Origin: Linepithema humile
Lineage: Eukaryota > Arthropoda > Insecta > Hymenoptera > Formicidae
DNA: 64,000 nt
Direction: 5' to 3'
Assembly: GCF_040581485.1 (NCBI RefSeq)
Contig: NC_090130.1
Span: 25,831,418-25,895,417 of the forward strand
Below, piece after piece: positions 13,897-26,100 of the stretch. Position 1 is the stretch's first letter, and the number at the start of each line of letters is the position of its first letter. The translations under genes were made by a program, and so were the position numbers. The notes beneath the pieces are model-generated. The model ran no database searches and was not told the origin of the DNA. It saw only the letters and a list, made by a program, of their open reading frames with translations.

Positions 13897-16138
13897 TTTT
13901 AATGACCGTTATCTGTTATCGAAAACCTGTCTCTGTAATTAATTTAGTTCCTAGCGGAAAGGGAGCTAAGAGGGGATGGGAGGGGATCTCGTTATCCGTG
14001 AGATAACCGCGTATCTGCATTCCGACTACGTTATTTTAGCTGTAGATAAAAACAAAGCGCAAAAAAGTGGAAAGTAAAATCTTCAGAGAGAGAGAGAGAG
14101 AGAGAAGTCATTGCGGGAGGTCAGTGAAGAGGAGCTTCGGGATGTGTCTTCTTATTGTTTCAACGCCTTGTAAACCTAATTAAAACACTCCCAATTACAG
14201 CAGTACGGCGTAAAGTATATGTATATAACGCAAATGTAAATTTAAAAAGAAGATCCCAAATATATGAAGCTATTTTCTGGCCGAAAAAAACTGTGCTATC
14301 ATATATATTTATTATATCTTTTTATTATAAAATAAATCACATCAATGTGTGTAAGTATTTTAAGGCACGAAATATTTCTGCTGAATATTATTTTGAAGAG
14401 AAAATTTTTAATCTTTGATTTAAAAAATTTTAGTATTATGTATTCGCGGAAATAATTTCTCACAATTAATATTAATTAAACGGGTTTTTATTTCGAATTT
14501 TCCATAAAAATTAAACTATTTTTACCAAGAATCTGGAGGAAAATAACGGCTAGCTTTCATAAAGAACATTTTGTGATTAATTTAACTATTGTATATAATA
14601 ACTATTATATATAATTCAATTAATTTATTTTTAGAATATAAAATATACAAAAACTTGAAACTAAAAAAGACACAATTCAAAATCAATCTTCAATATGGGT
14701 TGTCTCGTTTTTATTTTAATATTTAAATTTTCTTTAACATGCAGAATATTTCCTCACTTTCTGCCGTTTTTTAACTTAATTTAATAAAACTTAATTAAAC
14801 ATTCTTTGGATAGCTTGAAGTGAAACTTTTCCAAGTAAAACTTCGAGGAAGCTTGTTGCAACTTTTTAATCGTCCTTCTTAGTGTGGAACGTTTACACAG
14901 CATCATCGATAATCTTATAATTCAAATATGGAACTATCAATCTCTTCGTCGAGTCAACTCGAAAAAAAATCGTATCTGTCCCAACGGTTCGGAATGAGGT
15001 CACGGCTTCCGGGACACCTCGTATTAGGAGGAGCTCAAGAAATCCGTTCTTTTTTTAATTCGCAGGACGTTGCGAGACATTTATAACGCGCGTCAGCAAA
15101 ATCCGCGAGTGTTAGTGGCATTGTCGGGGTGCGCTGATGTACACGCCGATACGCGCACACACACAAGTGAATCGAGCGCACGGCGGGCGAGGGAGGGAGG
15201 GAGACAGGCGCAATACATGAGAGTGCCACGAGCGCGCTCGTGTGGACCACAGGGTGCCACAGGGGTGAAATTTAAAGGGAGGGGCTGCTCGCGAAAATGG
15301 CCGTTACGCACGGAGCAGATCGTCCGGGGGTGGACGAGTGACGGGTGGCTGTTCGTCCGCGTCTACCGCACCGACCGCAATTGACCCGACCGCCTCGCTC
15401 GACGATCGACACGGTTTACCCGATCGACGGCTATTATGCGGCGGCGGCCAAAAAGCGATCCCTGCTCTGCTCTTCTTAAACCCCCACCAGACGCGCGACC
15501 TTCCATCCCTTCCGTCGAGAGGTAAGGTCGTCTATGTTTTGTGCACCCTCGTAACGCGATATCGTTTTCGAAATGCGAACTGGAATCTCATCCCGACGTG
15601 TACGCGCCGCGACGCGAAATGTGCCCGTTCGTTCGTGCCGAAAGAGTTGTCCCGACACTTGCGAGTTCAAAAGTGGAGCAGGGTAACCACCCCTGGATGA
15701 AATCCTTTTCTCGGTGTAACGTAAAAATGCTTTCGCCAAACGTGTGCGGTTTTGCTACTTGGACAGAGATTTTAACAAAGATATAATTTTTTTTGTAGGT
15801 TATAATTTTGCGTCGGAATGTAAAAGAGTTATTGTTGAATTTCAGCTTTTCTACATTATTTTTCACATTCACAAGATTTCTCGTAAAGTCACAAGTATTC
15901 TACGGAAAAATTCGATTCAAGAAGTGCAATTTCGGAAAACGATCGGACTAAATATTGCGCGTACAATAATTGTTTACAAAATATCGCTGAATATGTTTGT
16001 TAACTGAGGTTTATCTGCGCGCTCGTTAACAACAAGTTTTGTTTACAGATCAGGCCCACGCTTCGACAATGCGCGTTAGAAAAGCTAAATAGAAAAAAAA
16101 AGAGGAAGGGGAGTAAAAATTAAGGAAAACTGAGGAAG
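13897..16138 (+). other. Auxilin 3'UTR and NMDAR3 promoter / 5'UTR
   Basis: The auxilin 3'UTR probably runs to a poly(A) signal AATAAA at 14331, with a GA microsatellite near 14083-14106. After AT-rich sequence, a CpG-rich block spans about 15060-15520 and ends in a good splice donor (GAGAG|GTAAGG, at 15521). An acceptor (TTTACAG, ending 16048) precedes the exon carrying the receptor start codon. This suggests a non-coding first exon for the receptor, removed by an intron of about 0.5 kb. No coding exon is recognised. Confidence 0.5.
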
Positions 16139-19100
16139 ATGCCTGGCTCCTTTACAGGAGTTGTAATTCTCCTCTTGTTAGGGGCATCTGTGTCAGTGTC
16201 TTCGGATGCTGCGAAGTCTCTGAGAGCGGCGAAGGCCAGGCTCAGATCGTCTTACGCATCGTGGCGGATAGTGGTATGTTTAACTCAGCCTCAGACTCCT
16301 TTCAAGTCAGACGTACAGAGAGCATGGGAGGAAGCGAGATTGGAATCTTTACACGCGGACATGGATGTGTCGTATGTAGAAGCAAGGATGACACCCGTGA
16401 CGGATTCCTTGTCATACCCCCTGTCACTGTTAAACAAATTTTGTACAGACATCGAAGGCGGAAAGACAGTACTAAGCCTTATTATAGGAGGAGGATCGGC
16501 AGCCAGATTTCTCGTCACGGCTGCTGCCGCCTTGAATCTCCCAGCTCTGTGGTTGCCGTTCACGCACAGAGATTTTCTCCGCCAGGTACATTTTCACCAC
16601 TTGTCATTGTATCTTTAATTCTGCCAAAAAAATATGAGGAAAAATAAAAAAATAGAGGAATTTGTTTTATTTATAAATTAATTGAAAATTTTTTCCATTC
16701 TTTCTCATCTACTCCTTTTTATCAAATATTGCGTAAAATATTCAATTGTACAATGTGTTATAGAATTTTATGAATACATATAAAATATAATTAAAATATA
16801 AACACATCAACTTTATATAATAAAATTAATATAAACGCTCTAATTAAATAAATATAGCTTATAAACGTACTTAATGATAATGATAAATTAATGAATATAC
16901 ATAAATATCATGAATAAAATTTTGAAAGGAGATTATTTTTCGATTTACAGGGAAACCTTGGTCGGTTTGAAAATCGCATAGGTTCGAGCCCTAGAGAGGT
17001 CGGAGCAGCGGCTGCCGCCCTAATGCAACGGGCTAACTGGCACGCGTTCACCCTCCTCATTGACACCACTCTGCTGCCGGTGACCCATCTTCTGCAGACA
17101 AATCAATCAACGCTAACGCCTCGCGCGATTATACACCTGCCGACAAACGACAAAACTCTGAAATGGAGGCTGAGGAGGGTAGCGGAAGAGGGTGGCACCG
17201 GTGGGGTTGTGGTGATGGCTTGCGATCTGAACAACGCTCGGAAGATCCTCGGTGCGGCCGGCAAGTACGAGATGCTGTCGGGAAGATTCCTGTGGTTGTG
17301 GCTGGATCTTAAAGCGGAACTGCGGCCAAACGAGCCTAACATCATCAGCTCGCACGTCGCGCACGGTTCGCGTACCTCGGCGATCGCGACGAACGAAAAT
17401 CCGCCGTTGCTCGAGCGAGTGACGAATCTCGCGGCGGATAATCAGCCACCGCCGCCACCGCCGCCGTTGAATTCGCTACCGTTGAATTCACTGCCGAATC
17501 TGGCCAATGACATACATCGGCTGCAGGAGTTCAGATGGCAAGACGAGAAGATTGTGACCAAGCGTGAGGACCGGAACTTCAATTTTGACGACGAAGAAGA
17601 CGTGAGGCTTCCGAGCGACAAGGAGCTCAACTCCAAGAGCTTCATGCCGGTCGGCATGCTCGCGCTTAGGCCGTCCGGCATCAAAATTATGGGCGGCGAC
17701 ACCGTACTCTCTAGAATCATGAGGGAGACCTCGCAGGCGTTGGACGAGGCTTTCTTGGAAGCGAAGACGAGATTAAGTCGCATGCGCGAGCCGCAGCTCA
17801 AGGAGCACTTTATGCCTAATTGTTTTCCGGAACGCAAAGATAAGTTTATGACGAGCGACGTGAGGCAGAACGTCTCTGCGATCCTGACGAGAAAGCTGAG
17901 AAGATCCATGGGACAGATCTCCAAGGACAAAGCGGAGTTCCAGCTGCTGAACTTACAGGCTATCAGGTTTCCCGGGAATAAAACTCAACTGAGGTTTGAA
18001 CTCGATCGTGAAACATTTACGCAGTGTTCAATTTAAAACCGCGATTCGCGTATATAAAAATATTCTTTTATAATTTATTTACTAATTATTTTTAATTATT
18101 ACATTATTATACACACATTTTTTTAAAACTATTTAAAATATGCTGAAAAATCTTTCAAAATAAGTCTGATTAATGTAGACAGAAATTTTACATAAACTTT
18201 TCACGTTTGTGAATTTAAATTGAACATCCTATACTTGTTGCTCGAAGATGAACGAAGTAATATTATTAATATTCGCCAGGTGGACCAAGGTCGGCACTAT
18301 CAAAGGTGGCAGGGAGGTCCGCCTGGACACCATAATCTGGCCGGGTGGCGGCATCATGCCGGCGTATCTCGAGCAGGGCGGCGAGAAGATCGGAATGCCG
18401 ATTTACAGCATCGTGACCGCGCTGGCGTCGCCGTTTACCATGGTCACGGAGCTGCAGGAGGGTTTCTGCTTGCGCGGCCTCATCTGCCGGCAGGGTGACA
18501 CCGTGAAGTGCTGCTACGGCCTGAGCATGGACCTGCTGACTCTGGTGGCGCGAGAGCTCGGCTTTCGCTTCAACCTGTACCTCACCGAGGACGGACTGTT
18601 CGGCAAACGAAACGGCCGCAGCGGCGCGTGGAACGGCGTGATGGGCGAGCTAGTGTCCGGCCGGGCGCAGCTCGCGTTCGCGCCGATGAGCGTGTCCACT
18701 CATCGCGCCGAGGTCGTCGATTTCACCACGCCGTACTACTTCAGCGGCGTAAGCTTCCTCACGGCGCCGAAGCTACGCTCCGAGATACCGCTGTTCGCGT
18801 TCCTGTTTCCGTTCAGCACGGAACTGTGGATCGCCGTGTTCACGTCGCTGAACTTCACCGCGATCGCCGTGGCGCTCTACGAGTGGTTCAGCCCGTTCGG
18901 TTTGAATCCCTGGGGCCGGCAGCGTAGCAAGAACTTCTCCATCGCATCCGCACTGTGGGTGATGTGGGGCCTCTTGTGCGGCCATCTTGTGGCCTTCAAA
19001 GCGCCGAAATCCTGGCCTAACAAGTTTCTCATCAATATCTGGGGTGGCTTCTCCGTTATCTTCGTGGCCTCGTACACGGCCAACATTGCTGCTCTTATCG

Positions 19101-22100
19101 CCGGTCTCTTCTTTCACTCTGCAGTGAGCAATTATCACGATAAGAGCGTAAGTAATCTCAGTTTTTCTTATTATCAAGCAGTTTCCTGAATTTCTAGCGA
19201 ACACTGAATCATTCGAAATGAAATCACTTTAAAACAAATATTAAATTACTGAAGATAAATTGATTTATGAAAAAGAAAGAGGAAAGTGGAAAGTGGAAAT
19301 TTATCAAGTTTCACTTCTATTATAGTTTCTACATAATTATGTAAATTATTTAAATATATTAATTACTGTTGCCTTTGTCATTTATTACGATTTTATTATG
19401 ACCCGAGAAAAAATGGTATAATATGGTCAGATTTAAATATGTATAATTAGTTGCGAAAAGATCTGATAACATGTGATATTTTATATAATGATATAAAATT
19501 ACATATGTTATGAGATCTTTTCATAACTCTAATTATATTTATATCTGATCAATTATACCATTTTTTCTCGGGGATATAAAAATAAATGATACAATTAATT
19601 TATAAAAAATATAAAAAATTAATAATGTTAATTATTCTTTATGAAGAGAGGTAAAATTGTTAATTAGTATTTTTATGGCAAAAACATGCTTGAACAGAAT
19701 TAAAAAAAAATATTTTGTTCTAGTTTGCAGTCATGAACTTAAAATTTATGAAAATGTATTATATTGCAGTTGCTGGCGCAGAAAGTCGGTGCGCCAAGAG
19801 CGTCCGCGGCCGAGTACTACGTGCAAAGGGCAAATCCGCAGTTGTGGTCCCACATGGCTCGATACTCCCTATCGGACGTCGCCGAGGGCGTGGAAAGATT
19901 GAGAAACGGCTCTCTCGACATTCTTATCGCGGATACGCCAATCTTGGATTACTACCGGGCGACCGACGACGGTTGCCGCTTACAAAAAATCGGTGACACC
20001 ATCAACGAAGACACTTACGCGATCGCGCTCACGAAGGGACATCCCTTGAAAGAGAGCATATCTAAAGTTATATCGAATTATACGAGCAACGGGCTGCTTG
20101 ATATTCTACAGGAGAAATGGTGAGCGATGCGCGAAAATAAGCGCAAAAATTGGATAATCGATATTAGTTCGCGCGTAAACTTTCTTCTTATTTGCGCGAT
20201 AACGGGAGCGTGATAATTACGTTAGACTAAAATACATTAAAGTGGTAAATAAAGTCGCGTAGAATGTGGCAGATGTGGGAAATCTCAACTAGCAAGAAAT
20301 GTTCTTTATCGCGTTTAATTTATTGCGTGGGTAAACGTCGTTACATAAATTATTTGAAGAGTTATGAGTGTTCAATATGTAAATTCCGTTCGTCTATATA
20401 CATGGAATCAGTTTATTTCGAGAGAATGTTGAATATATATTTATTTTATATAAGATACACCGGGAAGTAAGAATAAAATTTAGAAAATTTTGGGGAAAAG
20501 TAAAATCTACATCTATTTTTTATAAAACTAATTTATTTGAAGAGATATGCGTATTTATGTTATACACTAAAGTAAAACTCCACTTTCCCATAAGTTCTAT
20601 TTACAGTATAACTTATATTTTATCATACATTTTCATAAATAAATAAGATTATCAGTATGTTAAAAGAAGATATTAACCTTTTGCGCTCTGCATATTTCTG
20701 CGCGACATTAATAAACATTTGTTAAATTATGTGCCAGTGTTCGTAATATATTAAACATAAATTCTCTATTTATTTACATTTATATTTGATAAACGTTAAC
20801 AATTAAATCATTAGAATCCAAAATTTTGTTATAGCCAACTTAGCTGGCATTTGAAGCGTAAAGGGTTAAAAATGGAGAAACAATAGAGAGCAGACACTTG
20901 ATACAAAGTTATGTTTCAGGTATGGCGATCTGCCGTGTCTCGGAGGTCGACAAGCATTAGACGCCGAACCGGGTGGTCAACCCAGGCCGTTGGGAGTAGC
21001 GTCTGTGGCCGGAGTGTTCTGCCTGCTCGGTATGGGCGTGGTGCTAGGTGCCATCATACTGCTGGGAGAGCACCTATTCTACAAGTATACGTTGCCGCGA
21101 TTGCGGCACAGACCGGAAGATTCCATCTGGCGTAGTCGCAACGTGATGTTCTTCTCACAAAAGTTGTACAGATTCATCAACTGCGTGGAGCTGGTCTCGC
21201 CGCATCACGCTGCCCGGGAATTGGTGCACACCGTGCGTCAGGGCCAGATCGCGTCGCTGTTCCAGAAGAGTGTCAAACGAGTGCGTGTCCTTGATTCTTT
21301 ACATGTGCGTAGTCCAAAAGTTCGCAAACGTGAATCTTGATGACACAGAAGACAGTATTCTATTATATAATTATATTTATTTGTAAAATAAGTGCAAAAT
21401 GAAGTTATGGCTTTTTGTGAAAAATCAATCTATTTGAAGATGCATGTTCACGAACTTACGGGCAGGGCGTTTATCTTCATTTCTAAATATCTATAATGTT
21501 TGTATGTTTTAGAAGGAACACGAACAACGTCGCAGGCGTAAGAGCAAAGCGCAGTTCTTCGAGATGATCCAGGAAATCCGAAGGTAGGGGAATATTATTT
21601 TCAAGTTTATTAAGCTGTGCGGGGTGTCTCGCAATCAATTCGCGAATCAGTATAGCGTGAAAGTTCTTGAATAAGTAATTAAAACTTTTGCGATTCTTAT
21701 TCTCTTTAAATAATTACTGATTACAAACTACATTTAAATATGACTGTCCATTTGCGCATACGATAGTATTGATTAAATTCACTGATGTTAAATAAAAGAT
21801 TATGTTACTGTTTGTTGTTACGGTCAGCTATGATTTTTGTTTTTTCATGCACACCGCACTGTAACGCGATGACCATGAAAATATCGATTACATATAAACG
21901 TATACAAACACAATTTTTTATCTGGTACCAGTAAAGGTGTATACAAGCGTTAAGACTATCATATGCGCAGCAACTCGACTATCTAAATGTCGATTCGCTC
22001 CTTATATTAGAAAAATTACTGCTTTGTACAGAACATTGTAAACGCTTTTATTACATGGTATTTCGATAGCAAATTTTGGGACACTTCAATTTTTACTTGC

Positions 22101-22824
22101 CGATCTAAAAGATATTAAAGATCAGTGTGAAATCGCTAAATATTGAATGTCATAATTTTTCAGAGTTCAACAAGAAGAAAAGATTGAATCGGTGCCCGAA
22201 GAGCCGGAGCCTACGAAAACAGTAAAGAAGGATGAGAAACTGGGCAAAGGCAGAGAGAGAAGTCGCAGCAAGAGCCCGTTGATGCCCCGCAGCCCGAAGC
22301 GTTCGGAGAAGAGCAGGAGCTCGACGAACTTGTCAGCGTCACGTCTCGGATTATCGTCGGTGAGTTTCGATGCGCCAATGAAGCCGCGCGAGTTCACGCT
22401 CAGCAGCACGAATCTACGCGCGAGGAGCCCGCTGGAGACGGTCGGGCGTAGATTGAGCCACGGGGACGGCGGCTCGCCACCGCCGCATTTGGGCTCTAAT
22501 CTCGGCGGCAGCGCTACGTTGCGCCCGTTGGCGCCCACCAGGAGCGATTCTACAGGTGGCGGCACGCCGACCGTCAGACGCGATTCCGCGGCGGCCGGAG
22601 GCGGCGGTGCGCCCACGCCGAGGTACGCCCGCAGCCCGGCCAAGCGGGGTCAGTCGTTTCCGGTATTCGCCACGCTGAGACCACCACATTCGGCCAGCTA
22701 CTCGCAGGCGTCCAAGAGCCCGCTCCTGTCGCCGAACAGCGAGCTCACATCCGCCATCGGGAGGAAATTGTCGCGCGAGTGGGGCTCCGGAACAATCGAT
22801 CTTACCAGATCGTCGGAGACCATA

Positions 22825-22866
<42 letters not shown>

Positions 22867-23178
22867 AGTGCCGTCGGTGCCGCCGGTGGCTCTACATACA
22901 CTTTGAATCAGGAAATGACACTTTCCCTGAGCCGTTCCGTGGACGAAGAGAAAACCCAGGAGGAAGCGTTGCCGATAAAAAAGCCCATACGACGTGCCCG
23001 CAGCCACGAAAATCGCGACAGCGGCAAGCTGATGGCGGACCTGCCGTCGCCGAGGCTAACCCAACAACCGGTGGTGGGCGGCCGGTCGGTGAGTGAGCGC
23101 ACTAAGAAACAGCTGGAATCCGAACTGAAGGCGATTCTAAGTGCCAGGGCCCACCACCGCGATCTGCATCCCCCTTGA
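16139..23178 (+). CDS. Nmdar3: NMDA-type ionotropic glutamate receptor, GluN3-like subunit
   Basis: A ligand-gated cation channel subunit of the plasma membrane, expected to be neuronal. Seven exons: 16139-16585, 16951-17993, 18280-19147, 19770-20119, 20920-21280, 21513-21583 and 22164-23178, giving 1384 residues. There is a signal peptide, then an amino-terminal domain in exons 1-2. The S1 lobe in exon 3 carries the ligand-contacting arginine in STHRAEVVDFT; M1, the pore loop (GLLCGHLVAFKAPKSW) and M3 with SYTANIAAL follow. The S2 lobe (exon 4) has aspartate in ILIADTPILDYY, and the last membrane segment is in exon 5. The pore and YEWFSPFG blocks match GluN3 better than GluN1 or GluN2. The long cytoplasmic tail is rich in Ser, Pro and Arg and has a polyglycine run. 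The exon 2 donor is weak (GTTTGA); a second in-phase GTTTCC lies 26 bases earlier. GluN3-type genes are, to my knowledge, absent from Drosophila. Confidence 0.93.
19402..19573. repeat. ~171 bp palindromic element (MITE-like) in NMDAR3 intron
   Basis: The two halves of this intronic segment are reverse complements over nearly their whole length. The terminal 21 bp are perfect, beginning CCCGAGAAAAAATGG at 19402 and mirrored at 19552-19572. The inner arms differ by scattered substitutions and small indels around a TTTTATAT/ATATAAAA centre. This structure fits a foldback or miniature inverted-repeat transposable element. No clear target-site duplication is visible at the flanks. Confidence 0.75.
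22825..22866 (+). repeat. GGC microsatellite encoding polyglycine
   Basis: A near-pure GGC run inside the last NMDAR3 exon encodes a stretch of about 14 glycines in the cytoplasmic tail. It is in frame and likely variable in length between alleles. Confidence 0.9.
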
Positions 23179-26100
23179 TAGGAAACTGCTCCGTATTAAA
23201 AAACTGAGAGAGAGAGTACTTGAAAGCAATCGGCTTTTGATGGATCGCGGAGCCTCTGAGGGGCTTTGATTGATTTAAGCAATATCAGATTTATAGGTCA
23301 ATTTGTAGATCACGACAGTTTATCAGAGAAATTAAGAACTAGCGAGAGAGAATCGAAAATACGACGGAGCGCGTAAATGAAGGAATTTTTCTGCGTGCGG
23401 CGGGAAGCGGTGAAAGGGGTGATGATGGCGACTGGGAGAAAATCTCTTTGATTGTTCATACGTTGTTACGTACATTGATAATATAGGATTACGTCGATAA
23501 ACAAAAGTGCTATAAACTCTAGTAGAGATGTCTTAAATAGGTAGCGAGGTACACACGAGTACTAAGATATTTTCTTGTTGGCATTTTAACTCTACATTAA
23601 CCGTCAGCCTCGGTGAGTCTCTCTCTGATTGCTATGGTACCAGATATTGTACGCTGCAGTGTTTCTCAACTCCGAGGTCTCCGACGATTCCGTCACGGTC
23701 TTACAAGCAGATAAAAAGCTCTTTTAACTGCGAAACGGCATCTAGACCAGGCCTGTCCAAGTTTATCGGGCGAACGGAACCGCTTATCTCCATCCGCGAC
23801 CGCCGTAATTTTTTTTTTTCGCCCCCCTCCCTAACGATAACAACCGATTCACCGCACAGATACAACGAACACGTGTCTACGCGACGATTTATGGGTGAAG
23901 CGTTTGACCCCATTTGCTTCGTTCTTTGTTTTCTCGCGGTGTTAGAGAAACGGAAACATTTCGCTCGCGCTGAGATTAAAAACTGGGACAAGCCTGCGTT
24001 AGATAACATCCCTTTGGGATTGTAAATATATCAAGACAAACTATATATTGTTCTCTCATCTCGTTCAACGGACACATGTAAATATGATAAAGTACACGGA
24101 CTTCGCGCAGACGAAACAGTGAAAGAGTAAACAATTTGCGAAAGTTGAGAAACGCTGGTTTACCGAACTTCGTCGAATTGGACTGCATACTGCCACTTTA
24201 ATAATTTCTGACTACGGAAGGAGAGAGACTCGCTCGATGGACTCTCGGCGTAGAATGACCACTTACTGCGAGATAATATGCATTAATCTTACAATTATCG
24301 CGCCTGTCAAGGGGAAGAAACTTAGAAGCGGATGGAATTCTAATCTAATGTATTCGTAACACGGATTATTCAATACCGGAATTCGACAGCAGTGTTTCGC
24401 GCTGCGTTAATGATTTTCGTTGGTGTCTAATTGAAAAAAAGAAAAGAAACACATTATAAATACATCGATATTTCATTAAAGAAAAATATTACGTAGAAAA
24501 ATCGTAAATTAAAGTATCGCTGCAGTTTTTAATTCGGAATATACGGAATCACATCAATCTACATACATTTGTTGTTATCTCGAACGACATTTTTCAGTGA
24601 TTTAACATTAGAAATGCCGAGTGAGAGAAATATAGGAATCAAATAATTTTCTCTGATTCTTTTCAGTATAATATAGCGAAAGAGGCTCAGACTTAAAATA
24701 TTAAAATCGTAAAATTATATAATATATGATTCGTATAATCGATAACACTACATATACAGATATAAAATTAAAAAAACATCAATTGACTTTTCTTGCCGTA
24801 ATTCTAGCGTTAAGATACCGACGAACGTCGTTGACAGAGTACGAAATACCCCTACAGGTCCGGCGAGAAAATAAGGATAAGAAAAATTTCGTCGCGGTTC
24901 TTTCGCGATTTACGATTATTTCCTAAAGCAGTGCCAAATATCAGTATTATGCGATAACCCTGAATCTCTCGAGTGTTTGCTTTTCTCTTACGTGAGTCTA
25001 ATAATAGAGTACATTTTTAATGGGACAAGCGCCCGGAGATATTATGCGATATATAAATCGTTTGTCCGTGCTGCGACGTTGGTAAAGCACCGACTTCTCC
25101 GACGGTTTTACTAGACTGATAGGTGAGATTTAATTCAGGAATTGTAAATGAAACATTATCGGAATTGAATAATTGTTAAACTGATTAATGTGCATGTCCC
25201 ATCTTCGTCTACGAGTTCTCGCGCGTCACTTCGATGGAAGAGGGCGAGAAACTCACGTCTAGTCTCATTATTATTATTCAACTTAGATGGTAGAGCGTGG
25301 ATGTGTACGGGACTAAAATCTGAATTAATTACTTTTAAAAAGAAAAAAAAAAAAAGAAGAGGATTTATGGAGCGAGGCCTTAGAGGAGTAGTCGTATCCG
25401 CCCAAAGATACTTTACTTAAAAAAAAAAAAAAACTAGTACTGTACTGTATTCGAATATTTCACTACATTATATTAACATAATAGGGGATAGACATTTAGT
25501 TTCATAGTTTCCTCTCGGTAGAAACGCTATTGTATTCAGATACTTAAGCAGAACTAAAAAAATAAAAAATTCCCTCGTCGAGTCCTTTAGTGGGTAGAGA
25601 ATCTCCGTGTGAGTGTACGTGTGACTATTTAGCAAGGAAAAAATGCAGCGAGTATGACAATTGCTGCCAATTGCAGACGGATCGCGTTAGGGCGAGGCTA
25701 TACTTCCACTTCGATAGTTAGAGCGTGTCATTGTCTTTGTTAGTAGTCGTGGTTAGTCGTTCCGAGGGGTTTGCCGGGTTACGCGCGTTAACGCGCCAAC
25801 GCCGAAACCGCGATCGATGAAAGTGTCCTGAATGATTGTGCACTAGTCACGCGCTAATTTCCGCAATTTAGCGTAACTCGCCGTCGTTTTCGCGCGAGCG
25901 AAATAATTATGCCGGTCATCTCAGCCGCGTCTCAGCCTACACATTCTTTCCATCGTCACTTTCGCGAAACGCACTTAAGCTCACTTGAAGCTAGCTTCTT
26001 CTTTCTCTCACTTTGCTCTCTTTATCTACGTCGCGAAAGTATTTTTCCTTCGTTGTCCGATCGCTAAACTAGCTCTTACAAGTCGAGGCTGAAAAGCAAA

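Noticed and set aside
16980..16992. tRNA-like B box (GGTTCGAGCCC)
   Set aside because: It lies inside NMDAR3 exon 2 coding sequence, with no matching acceptor stem or A box.
22414..23007. 197-codon minus-strand frame with alanine runs
   Set aside because: It is a shadow of the GC-rich NMDAR3 tail exon; the plus frame is supported by splicing and family features.
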